A stretch of 64,000 bases of DNA, taken from IMG/VR virus record IMGVR_UViG_3300032236_001613, positions 248,001-312,000 of that record, one strand, 5' to 3'. Positions within the stretch are counted from its first letter, which is position 1. Each line of letters starts with the position of its first letter. Source of the DNA: a virus. Below are positions 16,002 to 26,100 of this stretch, one piece after another. The position numbers were made by a program, and so were the translations under genes. The notes beneath the pieces are model-generated. The model was given only the letters and a program-made list of their open reading frames with translations, had not been told where the DNA came from and did not search any database.

Positions 16002-16870
16002 AACAATATTTAAAAGTACTTAAAGAAGTACTCGAAACTGGAGACGAAAGACCTGATAGAACCGGAGTAGGCACTCTTAGTAAATTTGGCATGCAAATGA
16101 AGTTTGATCTATCTAAAGGATTTCCTGCAGTAACTACAAAAAAACTTGCATGGCGTGCTGTTGTTAGCGAACTACTTTGGTTTATTGAAGGTAGTGGCGA
16201 CGAGCTAAGGCTAAGAGAAATTCTACACGGTGATAGACATAGTAATCAAAAAACTATCTGGACTGATAATGCTAGTGCACCATATTGGGTTAAAAGAAAT
16301 CATCAACGACATCCTGGTGATTTAGGACGTATATACGGAGTACAATGGCGTAGATGGCGTAAACCTGTTATTAGAATTAATAAAGTTGTTTTACATAATC
16401 ACGATCAACTATTAGAATTAATCAACGGTATTAAAGACGATCCTTATAGTAGACGCCATATTTTATCTGCGTGGAATCCTGGTGAAATAGAGCTCATGGC
16501 TCTTCCACCGTGCCATGTAATGTGTCAATTTTATGTTAATAACGGAAAACTTAGTTGTCAAATGTACCAGCGATCAGGTGATTTATTTTTAGGCGTTCCT
16601 TTTAATATTGCCAGTTATTCATTACTAACACATATGATTGCTCAAGTTTGTCATTTAGAGGTAGGAGAATTGATAATTGTTCTAGGTGATGCACACATTT
16701 ACAATAATCATATTGAGCAGGTTAAAGAACAGCTGAATAGAGTACCTTTTCCATTGCCCAAATTAATGCTTAATCCAGATATTGATGTTATAACAGACTT
16801 TGAAATGGACGACATCTCATTAGTTGATTATCAGTGTCACGATACGATTAAAGCTGATATGCTGATTTAA
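15998..16870 (+). CDS. td: Thymidylate synthase
   Basis: 290 aa ThyA-type enzyme making dTMP from dUMP. Catalytic Cys is C172 in ALPPCHVMCQFYV, followed by SCQMYQRSGDLFLGVPFNIASYSLLT, and the N-terminal PDRTGVGTLSKFG with the phosphate-binding Arg. The reading frame is continuous, so the group I intron known from T4 td is absent. The stop codon overlaps the stop codon of the convergent fibre gene on the other strand (16867-16870). Confidence 0.97.
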   Translation: MKQYLKVLKEVLETGDERPDRTGVGTLSKFGMQMKFDLSKGFPAVTTKKLAWRAVVSELLWFIEGSGDELRLREILHGDRHSNQKTIWTDNASAPYWVKRNHQRHPGDLGRIYGVQWRRWRKPVIRINKVVLHNHDQLLELINGIKDDPYSRRHILSAWNPGEIELMALPPCHVMCQFYVNNGKLSCQMYQRSGDLFLGVPFNIASYSLLTHMIAQVCHLEVGELIIVLGDAHIYNNHIEQVKEQLNRVPFPLPKLMLNPDIDVITDFEMDDISLVDYQCHDTIKADMLI

Positions 16871-18291
16871 TAGCCAATTGCCATCCAATGGAAGCCGGTA
16901 TAATAATTACCGGCTGTACCACTACTTTGTATATAGATAGAACATCCGGATGTAGTTATCGTAGTATGTAAAATTTGTGTCCACCAATCTGCACCAGTAT
17001 TAGATAAGTTTCCTAATCCTAATGTTGCATTAACGCAACTCGGCGGAGTAGTGAAAGGTGCTCCACCAAAAGAAAGAGCAACGCTTCCCTGGCCTACTGT
17101 TCCGTCATTTAATGACGAGTAAGTAACTGTTTGGTAACCCCAAGCAATAATCATTCCTCCGGGCATCTTTTGCCAGCCAGATGTCGTGGTTAATTTTTGA
17201 TTACTTGCACCGGTAAACGATGCTAATCCAATAGCACCGACTGAATTAAAACTTACAATTTGACTTGTTGCAGCATTAACAACTGTACCGGGAGTTACAC
17301 CGGCACCGCTACTGTTAAATGTTATTCCGTTAGATAACGATCCTGCACTAGATGCAAATGTTGCACTACTAACTCCGCCGATAAAATTAGCAGCACGTAA
17401 ATTACCTGAGCTATCTCTAGCCGCGATGGTATTTGCAGTGCTCGACGTGACTGCTGTTTGATAAGTAGAATTATTTACTAATAAAGCATTAGCTGATGTA
17501 GCAACTCCATATAGTGTTTGTGCATAAATGTTTCCATAAGGATCTCTTGCTACTATTGTGCTAGGAACCGACCCGTCTGATGCAGAATAATAACTAACAC
17601 CTTCCAGTGTGTTTACAAAAGTTGATAAACTGTCTGCCCTTAATGCGTCAGATGCGCTGCCAAAAAATAAATATCCATCGTTAATAGTAGTTGCTGTTTT
17701 ACCGTTAGCATCTGCACCAGGAAGACTAATTCCTTTGCCAATGTACGAAAAGCTTGAATATATCGTATCACTAATATTTACAGAATATGGAGTATCTACA
17801 GAACTTAAATATACAGTATTAGTATTAATATTTGATTTTAGAACTAGATGACTAACGTTACTATTATCTTTAACTGTAGCTAATACCGACGACGATCCGC
17901 CTGACGAACCCGATCCACTTACATTTATAAAAGTTCCGCCATAGTTTATTGATAATTGATTTGTATTTGGGTTGAACCAAAAATCTCCGGTAGTCGAATT
18001 ATTTGGTTGTGTTTTTGCTGTGGATGTGAATGACAATGGTTTAAAAGTCAATCCATCATAGACATTTAATTTTAAGTTTGTTGAATCAAACCATAATTGC
18101 CCTTGTACTGGATTTTTAGGACTTGATGATTTAGAAAAATTTTCTAATAGATAAAATAAATTTTGATCTAAAATTGCACCGTACCCGGCATAGTTTCTAC
18201 CTACAAATGTTAATGACGTAGAATTATCAATAGACCCATCGGCTACTGTTGTAAGAGTTTTTCCGTTTGATTTTGTTATAATATAAGGCAT
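16867..18291 (-). CDS. Tail fibre-like protein 1 (shared N-terminal module)
   Basis: 474 aa. The N-terminal ~100 residues (IITKSNGKTLTTVADGSIDN ... SLTFVGRNYAGYGAILDQN ... LLENFSKSSSPKNPVQGQLWFDS) are shared with the next three minus-strand genes and probably attach the fibre to the baseplate or to each other. The middle is a Ser/Ala/Asn-rich beta-repeat region (ARDSSGNLRAANFIGGVSSAT). The C-terminal ~110 residues start at WQKMPGGMIIAWGYQTV and resemble compact fibre-tip domains. Probably a receptor-contacting tail protein. It ends convergently on thymidylate synthase with overlapping stops. Confidence 0.82.
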   Translation of the reverse strand: MPYIITKSNGKTLTTVADGSIDNSTSLTFVGRNYAGYGAILDQNLFYLLENFSKSSSPKNPVQGQLWFDSTNLKLNVYDGLTFKPLSFTSTAKTQPNNSTTGDFWFNPNTNQLSINYGGTFINVSGSGSSGGSSSVLATVKDNSNVSHLVLKSNINTNTVYLSSVDTPYSVNISDTIYSSFSYIGKGISLPGADANGKTATTINDGYLFFGSASDALRADSLSTFVNTLEGVSYYSASDGSVPSTIVARDPYGNIYAQTLYGVATSANALLVNNSTYQTAVTSSTANTIAARDSSGNLRAANFIGGVSSATFASSAGSLSNGITFNSSGAGVTPGTVVNAATSQIVSFNSVGAIGLASFTGASNQKLTTTSGWQKMPGGMIIAWGYQTVTYSSLNDGTVGQGSVALSFGGAPFTTPPSCVNATLGLGNLSNTGADWWTQILHTTITTSGCSIYIQSSGTAGNYYTGFHWMAIGY

Positions 18292-18315
18292 TGTTTTTAA
18301 TCCACTCTATTTAAT

Positions 18316-19914
18316 TTAAGCATAGTATCCGATTAATCTAATTGCTACAGCTTCCATACCGCCACCGTTTTGTGGCCTTGCAGGTATAGAGTAATCAAAG
18401 CTTCCGGCAGGGTAAGTATTAGATCCGTTTACCTCCGTAGTCTGTCTTACAGGTACAGTTACCTGAACCATGTTTACTGTTTGATTCCAATATTTGTATT
18501 CTGAAGTTGCAGCTCTAGCTAATAATAAGCAATCGCTCCATGGCCAACTTGGATAAGTAGTTCCTAATCCTGTAGTAGATAAATTTCTACCTAAAACAAC
18601 GGCAGTATTATAATTATTTGACGGTGTTCCGTCACCTATCCAATGAGCAGTATAATGTATTTCGAGTATTACTGATTTAACATTTGCTGGCAATCCTGAG
18701 GAAGATATAGTGTTGAATGTTGTCCATGGAACATTTAATACTGTAGTATTTGCACCTAAATTTTGAGATCCAGAAAGAAAAGGTACTCCATCTCCTGTTA
18801 AATCAAAAATAGTATACGGATTTATAAATCCAAAGCTTGGTGCTAACCCTGCTACTTGTGTTAACACACCAGATACTGCAGTATCAACATAGGTTTTAAC
18901 AGCTCGTTGTGATGCTAAGTAATCGTTACGATTTGATGCTAGTGTTGCATCTGTATCAAATTTAGAAACAACTGTTGAAAAAGGATCAACTAATTGTGCA
19001 TTAAAATTAACTACAGCTGCATTAGAAGTTCCTACATTAACATTCTGAGAATATAGATTATTCCATTTATATGAAGAAGACCCTAGATTAGAACCTAAAT
19101 TTGAATAAGGTAATAAATCAGAATTTACTGACCAGTTTCCAGATAATAACCCATTTGTGCTATATATTGCCGGAGTTTGTACAGAACTAGCACTAATTGC
19201 TCCAGTACCATCACGTTGTACTAAAGTTTCAGCATTGCTAGATGTTGATGCACTTATAAAATTTGTATTTTCAGCGTTTCTTAAAGCGTAAGAATTTTGA
19301 GAGCTATAACTGTTACCAAACAATGTAGCATCATTCGATGCTCCGTTTTTAAGAGTTATTCCTCTAACCACTGATGGAAATCCACTAACAGCATTTGAAC
19401 TATTAATACTAAATGCTGTGCTGCTTATTATTGCAACAACTTCATTATCAACATAACATTCAATTACTGGATGATAGGTATTTGTTAAATCTGCTAATTT
19501 AGTTGACACCATTCTAGTTGTGCCAAATCCAGATACTCCTTCGGGACCAATAAGACTCAAACTGGTACCATTATAAACACTAAGTTGGTTGTTTGTTGTA
19601 TCGAAATATAAATTTCCTAATGTATTTGCATTTGCAGAATTAGTTGTTAATAAAGTTAAAGTTTCCCAAGCAGACCCATTATAAACTTTTAATCCTTGCC
19701 CCGAAGTATCAAACCAAAGTTGACCTTTAACAGGTAAAGCTGGTGCAGTAGTCTTAGCAAAATTTTCTAGCAAATAAACAAAATTTTCATTTTGCAATGT
19801 TCCAAAATTGTAAAGATTTTTTCCAGGAAGAGTAAGGCTAGTACTATTATCATAAGTACCATCAGCTATAGTTGCTAATATTGTTCCATCGCTTTTTCTA
19901 ATCGTATATGCCAT
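18316..19914 (-). CDS. Tail fibre-like protein 2 (shared N-terminal module)
   Basis: 532 aa. Same N-terminal module (YTIRKSDGTILATIADGTYDNSTSL ... LLENFAKTTAPALPVKGQLWFDT). The middle contains a beta-repeat region ending in a SNRNDYLASQRAVKTYVDTAVSG segment typical of fibre trimerisation regions before the tip. The C-terminal ~170 residues (NPYTIFDLTGDGVPFLSGSQ onward) differ from the neighbours and may be a separate receptor-binding tip. The paralogous N-terminus with different tips suggests several fibres attached at equivalent sites. Confidence 0.82.
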   Translation of the reverse strand: MAYTIRKSDGTILATIADGTYDNSTSLTLPGKNLYNFGTLQNENFVYLLENFAKTTAPALPVKGQLWFDTSGQGLKVYNGSAWETLTLLTTNSANANTLGNLYFDTTNNQLSVYNGTSLSLIGPEGVSGFGTTRMVSTKLADLTNTYHPVIECYVDNEVVAIISSTAFSINSSNAVSGFPSVVRGITLKNGASNDATLFGNSYSSQNSYALRNAENTNFISASTSSNAETLVQRDGTGAISASSVQTPAIYSTNGLLSGNWSVNSDLLPYSNLGSNLGSSSYKWNNLYSQNVNVGTSNAAVVNFNAQLVDPFSTVVSKFDTDATLASNRNDYLASQRAVKTYVDTAVSGVLTQVAGLAPSFGFINPYTIFDLTGDGVPFLSGSQNLGANTTVLNVPWTTFNTISSSGLPANVKSVILEIHYTAHWIGDGTPSNNYNTAVVLGRNLSTTGLGTTYPSWPWSDCLLLARAATSEYKYWNQTVNMVQVTVPVRQTTEVNGSNTYPAGSFDYSIPARPQNGGGMEAVAIRLIGYYA

Positions 19915-19924
19915 TCTCTATTCC

Positions 19925-21841
19925 TTATAACGTTATATCTGCGTTATTCCATGTCCATGCACCGAAAGTTACTACATATTCTTTAATTTTTACGTAAGTA
20001 ATACTAATACTTTGATTTACAACAGTAAAACTACCTGCAACGTCAGTAACAACTTGTTGTGAATTTGGTACTCCACCTTTATCAACTGTGGTTTTTGCAG
20101 TACTAACATTAACAAATGTAGTTGGGATAGTAACTGCTGAAGTAAAGCAAATTATTCTTGCTCTCGCTCCATCAGGTAGATCATAATATGGTTGTCCAGG
20201 ATTAGTAACAGGATATAGTTGTCCTAAATATGCTGCAATTATTGAGTTTTCGTTTGGACCCATTCCGGTTATATCTAAACTTAATGCAAAGCCTCTTGTT
20301 CCAACTAAATGATAAAGGTTGTCTACATATTTTTTATTAGCAGCATCAAAGTCACTTGTACATGTCGAAACGCTAGTTATTCTTGCATTTCCTACATCAA
20401 CTACTCCAGTTCCGGCAGCGTGTATATTAAGATCTACATTAGAGCCAACGAAAGGAGGAACAACTGAGATCGCTCCAGATGTTATACTAATATTAGTTAC
20501 AGTTAGATAATCTAATACTCCGAGTTCTGTTACGCCCGGTGCTTTTGTTATTGTTAACCCTAAACTTGTTGAGTTAATAACAGAAACACCACCAATTAAA
20601 TAAGAAGAAGTTGAATTAACTAAATTAAAATTATCATCAACTTGCCACGATTTTAATGAATTGCTCCAATTTAAATTATGATCTCTAGAGCCAATTAATG
20701 TAATACCTCCACCATCGGCAAACGTATCACTAGGTGATGCTTGTCCGTATGCTAATTGAATATTCTTATCTTTAACTTCTAAATTACTAGTTTGAACATT
20801 AGTTGTAGTTCCGTATACTGTTAAATTCCCTGATATCGAAATATCTTTAGCAACTGATAGTGATCCAGTTAATGTTACATCACTATTAATCTTTACAAAT
20901 GTAGGTATTGAAAGATCTGGAAATAGTGAAATACTGGGCTTAGAATAAGTTAAATCATTAGGATTAATTCTTACCGCAGTATAATAACCAGGAACTAATG
21001 TACTATTTGATCTAATATCAAAAGGTGCATTACTAATATTACTTGTAAGTACACTTGAATTGTTTGTTGAAGTTAACGATATATTATTATTTGCACCAAC
21101 AATTATTCCATTATCTGATAAAATATCAAGTCTTTTTGTCGTGTATTGAGAACTAGTTGTTGGATTAATTTGTAAGAAATTATCAGTTAAATAATTTGTA
21201 ATCGAACTAACAGAGTCCGCCATTGTAGCTGTTCCTACAAATCTTATATTAGGTATGGATGTATTAAGATTTATACCAGGCTGTACGGATGTCATTCCAT
21301 TGAACGAAGTTGCAAATGTAAACGAACCGGTAGATGCAATAGCTACTAATTGGTTATTGCTATATAAGCTAGCAACAATATTAGTGTTACTGTTTGTATC
21401 AATGATATAATCTGTTTGTACTCTTGATGATGCAGTAGTGACCGGAGCCGGAGGTCCTGCTAATGTAAAATTTCTACCGTCGGTTGTAAAGTATAATAAC
21501 TTATTAACTGTATCAATCCACAAATCACCAGCATTAGTAGTAGTCGGTTCGGTTGGAGATAATTGTGCCGACGATACAGATTTGAAAACATTGTCGAGAC
21601 TGTAGACATATAGTCTTCCGTCTTGTCTGTTATACCACAACTGCCCGTATAAAGGCGATCTTGGTTCTACTCCGTCAGAAGAAAAATTCTCCAACATTGC
21701 AACAAGATTATCATTGTAATACTGCCCATAAGCATTTACATTTTTACCTATTAAAGTTAAACTTGTGGCTAATTGGTCAACTGTACCATCGGCTAAAGTA
21801 AGTAAAACTGTTCCATCTGAATTTTTTATTGTATATGCCAT
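19925..21841 (-). CDS. Tail fibre-like protein 3 (shared N-terminal module)
   Basis: 638 aa, the largest of the four paralogues. N-terminal module: YTIKNSDGTVLLTLADGTVDQ ... MLENFSSDGVEPRSPLYGQLWYN. Central part contains LEVKDKNIQLAYGQASPSD with DGGGITLIGSRDHNLNW, a motif set common in long phage fibres, then an AANKKYVDNLYHL segment before a ~110-residue unique C-terminus. Structural tail protein of the same family as its neighbours. It follows the preceding (upstream) gene by only 5 nt. Confidence 0.82.
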   Translation of the reverse strand: MAYTIKNSDGTVLLTLADGTVDQLATSLTLIGKNVNAYGQYYNDNLVAMLENFSSDGVEPRSPLYGQLWYNRQDGRLYVYSLDNVFKSVSSAQLSPTEPTTTNAGDLWIDTVNKLLYFTTDGRNFTLAGPPAPVTTASSRVQTDYIIDTNSNTNIVASLYSNNQLVAIASTGSFTFATSFNGMTSVQPGINLNTSIPNIRFVGTATMADSVSSITNYLTDNFLQINPTTSSQYTTKRLDILSDNGIIVGANNNISLTSTNNSSVLTSNISNAPFDIRSNSTLVPGYYTAVRINPNDLTYSKPSISLFPDLSIPTFVKINSDVTLTGSLSVAKDISISGNLTVYGTTTNVQTSNLEVKDKNIQLAYGQASPSDTFADGGGITLIGSRDHNLNWSNSLKSWQVDDNFNLVNSTSSYLIGGVSVINSTSLGLTITKAPGVTELGVLDYLTVTNISITSGAISVVPPFVGSNVDLNIHAAGTGVVDVGNARITSVSTCTSDFDAANKKYVDNLYHLVGTRGFALSLDITGMGPNENSIIAAYLGQLYPVTNPGQPYYDLPDGARARIICFTSAVTIPTTFVNVSTAKTTVDKGGVPNSQQVVTDVAGSFTVVNQSISITYVKIKEYVVTFGAWTWNNADITL

Positions 21842-21846
21842 AATTT

Positions 21847-22476
21847 TTAAGTCTTAATTATATAGGTTAACGCAGTCGAAGTATTTGAAGCAAATAATGT
21901 TTCGGTTAAATTTGGAACATTAAAATAGTCGGTTGCAGCTGAACCAAATTTTTCACCGATGATATTATGTAAATCAGGATAAGAATATCTATAATAAGAT
22001 GCTCCATTGCAAAATAACCATCCTCCTGGAGGAGATATATCAGCTGCTGGCCACGATAAAATCATTCCTGGTTGAGGAGTGACTACGTCGGATAAAAAAT
22101 TAGATTTTGTAATATTATACGCTTGCCCGTTATCTGATACAGGCATTAATGCATTTTGGCTAACAGAATTAGTGTTTGGTAAAGAAGTAATAGAATCCGT
22201 ATTTAGAGAAACAATCGGATTCCACTTTAACCCGTCAAAATAATTTAAAACACTATTTCCTGAATCATACCATAACTGCCCAGTAGTTGGGTTATTAGGT
22301 GACGTTGGACTAGAAAAATTTTCTAATAGATGCAGAAAATTACTAGCAAAAGTCTGTCCATAATTAGGATAATTCCTTCCTATTAAAGATAAACTAGTGT
22401 CTGTAACATTTACACTTCCCTCGGGTATTGTTACACTTGGTTGTGTAGGATCTGATCTATTAACTATATAATCCAT
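21847..22476 (-). CDS. Short tail collar-domain protein (shared N-terminal module)
   Basis: 209 aa. The N-terminal ~90 residues are the same module (VNRSDPTQPSVTIPEGSVNVTDTSLSLIGRNY in pieces; LLENFSSPTSPNNPTTGQLWYD). The C-terminal half is a phage tail-collar domain: PGMILSWPAADISPPGGWLFCNGASY and YPDLHNIIGEKFG ending in FNVPNL. Collar domains occur in short fibres such as T4 gp12. This is the shortest of the four tandem paralogues and lacks the long repeat shaft. Confidence 0.85.
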   Translation of the reverse strand: MDYIVNRSDPTQPSVTIPEGSVNVTDTSLSLIGRNYPNYGQTFASNFLHLLENFSSPTSPNNPTTGQLWYDSGNSVLNYFDGLKWNPIVSLNTDSITSLPNTNSVSQNALMPVSDNGQAYNITKSNFLSDVVTPQPGMILSWPAADISPPGGWLFCNGASYYRYSYPDLHNIIGEKFGSAATDYFNVPNLTETLFASNTSTALTYIIKT

Positions 22477-22478
22477 AA

Positions 22479-23147
22479 TTAGCTTCCATTAGTTAAACTT
22501 TGTATTCTAACTGTATAATCAATCTGTATTAGTCTGTTTAATGCCTTTTGAACCGGATGAAAAATCACATGCGTTAATAACGGTCCAGTATTTTCACCTG
22601 CAGGATTATATCCTTTGAGTCCTAATTCATCAAAAACAAAATTGTTTGTATTACTTACACTAGCATCAAATGCAGGTTGCCCTGCTGGTTCGCCGTAATC
22701 TAACAGACAACTTACTAACACATCAGAGTAATACGTGCCTGGTACGTGCCTTACTTCCATAAAATTCCTTGAAGGATCTAAATCATAAGGATTATTAGCG
22801 TCAACAACTTTATAATACGTTTGATTATAAAGAGCTGCATTTGAACCTACATTGTTAGGTGTTAGATAGGTAATAATACCTGTAGGGTCTATTCTACTAC
22901 CACCATTACCAAATGCCATTTCTGAAATAAAATTTTGACCCAAATTAGCTACACTATTAGCTAAAGAAATAGAAAAGTTTTCGTAATGAATTGCGTTTCT
23001 TTTATCTACGAAAATTTCTTTAGTAGTCGGATCGTAAATTTTTATGTGGCCCTGAATACGTAATGCTCCTGTTTCATTAGGTTTTTCATTAGTTGGCGTT
23101 GGTGTTTGCATAAATTTCTTCATATTTTTGTTATTAGAATTGTCCAT
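22479..23147 (-). CDS. Structural protein, unknown (tail region)
   Basis: 222 aa, beta-rich by composition, no membrane segment. N-terminal ~25 residues are polar and disordered (MDNSNNKNMKKFMQTPTPTN); the core begins at GALRIQGHIKIYDPTTKEIFVDKRNAIH. It overlaps the end of the giant gene by 14 nt and has its own late-type box GATAAATA inside that gene, 5 nt before its ATG. Its place between the fibres and the giant protein suggests a tail component; I cannot name it further. Confidence 0.75.
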   Translation of the reverse strand: MDNSNNKNMKKFMQTPTPTNEKPNETGALRIQGHIKIYDPTTKEIFVDKRNAIHYENFSISLANSVANLGQNFISEMAFGNGGSRIDPTGIITYLTPNNVGSNAALYNQTYYKVVDANNPYDLDPSRNFMEVRHVPGTYYSDVLVSCLLDYGEPAGQPAFDASVSNTNNFVFDELGLKGYNPAGENTGPLLTHVIFHPVQKALNRLIQIDYTVRIQSLTNGS

Positions 23148-26100
23148 AGTAATATTTATCAGGGAATGTACTTGGGTTATCCTGCAAGAATGTAGAGAAT
23201 AAACTATTGTCGTTAAGTACAGAAGTTCCGGTATTTCTATACATATTATTGATTGCTAACCTTTGAACTAACATAATTTCTGTACCTGTTTTAATATTAG
23301 GCAAATTAAGAGTCAATGTTGCAGTGCTTATACTTCCATTAGAAACAATACCTGAAATAGTGAATTCTTCTGGATAGTAATCTAATCCGCTGTAAATATA
23401 TCCATTTACTGCATTTGTAAGCTTAGAATTAGTATATACCCAGACCTGATTAGTCGAAGTTACTAAGTAAGCATCGTTTACAAATTTTGTTAAAACTAAT
23501 GTACTAGTAGTACTCGTCGTTCCTAACAGATTAATATCTCCGCTATCATAACTTATATCAGTATTTTGTTTATAAATTCCGGCTTTTCTTAACAACTTTC
23601 CGCCATAATATACTAACAATTGATCTGCTGCAGTTGCAGTAGTTAACAGTGTTCCGTTTATTACATAAGAAATGGCATTAGTAGCAGTTAATTTTTGTTT
23701 TACAAATGTCTCTTGATACGGAGCATTTTGCTTATAACTTTGGTCTATAACTGCTGTTCCTACAAGATATGCATCTTTTGGCCCAGTACCGAGCGAACCG
23801 CGACGTAAATCGCTTAATTCATTACCGTTAATTGTCAAATATTCAATCCATTCGCCATCAATTAACACAGCTCCGGGTATTTTTTTAGCTAAATTTGGTT
23901 CAGCTAACACGCTGCCGTCTTGTACAACAATTTTTGTAGATGTCGAATATAAAGTCTCAGCTAGATAAGTTGTATTACCTTTGCTAATTCGTTTAAATTG
24001 ATTACGTCCTAATAAATCAGTAAAAACTCTATAACCTACACTATTTTTTTCTATAGTATTATCAGACATACTCATAATCGATACTAACTGATTTGGTATA
24101 TATGGATAATCTTCTCTGAGAACAACCATAGTTCCTGTATCATCGAGATAAAAATCAACAGTATTAATTAATGGACTATTACCGATAGTTACCCAAATGT
24201 ATCTCGAATTTAATAGTTTTCTAGTAAGAGGATATTTTCCTGAAGGTCTTGAAAGGTAAGTTTCTTCTCTAATTAAACTAGTATCACCGTCAGTAAAATC
24301 GATAACTTTGAGTAAATCATTAACTTGATAATTCGCAGTTGGTTTGATGTAAACATATCCATTAGCAAAATAATAATCGCTAAAAGTATGATTAGTGATT
24401 GCCATTGCATCGCCTGTTTGTAAGAACCCAGGTTTAAACAATATTTGATTGCTATCTTGGTCTAACACAAAATCTATACCGTTTCTTAACTTGATTCCGT
24501 TTACATAAACCTCTAAATGTGCAAGATCAAATGTTCCTGGAGGATAATTATTAGCCGGATCAATTAAAAATGCAGTTTCTCCGGCAGATACTGAATAATA
24601 TACAGTGCTAGGAGACATTAATCGTCTATTATTAATTTCTACAATAGCTTGCGAGTTAGCTGATCCGTGTTTTCCTGGATAAATTGTTAACAGATAACTT
24701 GTTGTAACACCATCGCCAACAAATGTCTGTTCATTTACCGTACTAAATTTATTTCCTCCACTAGTGAAGGACCAAGCTTGCAATGTATAATTTCCAAGAG
24801 CTAAGTTACTTACATATAAGCGTCCTCTTGATAAAGTATATTCCGTAGTTGATAATCTTCTACCATTTAATGTTGCATAAATGCTGCCAATTTCGTTAAT
24901 TGTGCCAACATGCACACTTAATGCTGTTACATTAGAACCATTAGCGTAGTCATAGTAATTAAACTGATACCCTCCGACTCCAATCACAGAAACGCCCAAT
25001 ATACCAGTAATTGGTTGAGGATTGACTATTACATCTTGATTGATAAAGTCAATAGTATAATCTCGCCCATAAGTTAAAACTGTATCGTTATAATACACCA
25101 TTGTCGATGCTGTATTTGGAGGCAACATCGGTAACGCAACTATTGTATTTGTAACAGTTTGATTAATTTGAATAACTGATTGGGTGATCATCGGACTACC
25201 ACTTTCGGCTCTAGTGTAAACACTAATTCCAACACTTTCGTACATTTCACCTTTAATTTGCTCTTCTGGAGCATAGCTAGTGTATATTGATACAAATTTA
25301 TCAGCATCAATGATAGTGTCGCTAGGGTTAACTCCGGCAGCAGTCGTATATGATAAATTACCACCATCTAAAATAGTATCTAATACACCCGGAGTAGTAT
25401 TGTATTCCCAAAATTCTAATCTAACTGTATTTGATATTATCTGATCTGCGGTAGATGTACTAAAAATAACACTGTTAGATAGTGTGTTAATACCTGTTAC
25501 AACTACGTTTGATGATAAAAACTTATTATTATTTGTAGTTAACGTAGTTAGTGCTACGGTAGTTACACGTAACCCTGCGGTAATTCCTTGCAATGTGTTT
25601 ACAACTAATGTATCTGTACCTGTTGCTGCAGTTGTTATTACAGTTGCTGTAGTATAGAAATTTGAATCATCGCCATATAATGACTTACCAAATGGTGCCA
25701 TATCCCAGTTTGTGGTATAATCAAACTCCAATCCTTGAATTTGAGATCCAGGAAACTCAACACCGCTCATCAATTGAGCAAGATCGTTACCAGGCATACC
25801 TACTGTCGGAGAATAATAATTCTGTATTCGATCTACTGCATGGAATAATTCAATATTTTTATTATAGGAAATTACTAATGTCGTTCCAGTTGAAGGAATT
25901 GAATTTAAAACAATGTTAGAGAATAACTTATGATACCCGTTGACAACTTTTTTATATGTATCAATTGAATACTCTGTAGCTAATATTCTGTGTCCTGTAC
26001 TAGTTGTATTATATAATGTAACTTCTATATTTGCTTTTTTATTTTCAGCTGCCCAACTTAAAGGAAAATTGTAAGTACGATTGTCGCCTTTGAAACTTTC

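Noticed and set aside
15998-16870. Possible T4-like group I intron in thymidylate synthase
   Set aside because: The coding frame is continuous from start to stop with all motifs in place, so there is no room for an intron.
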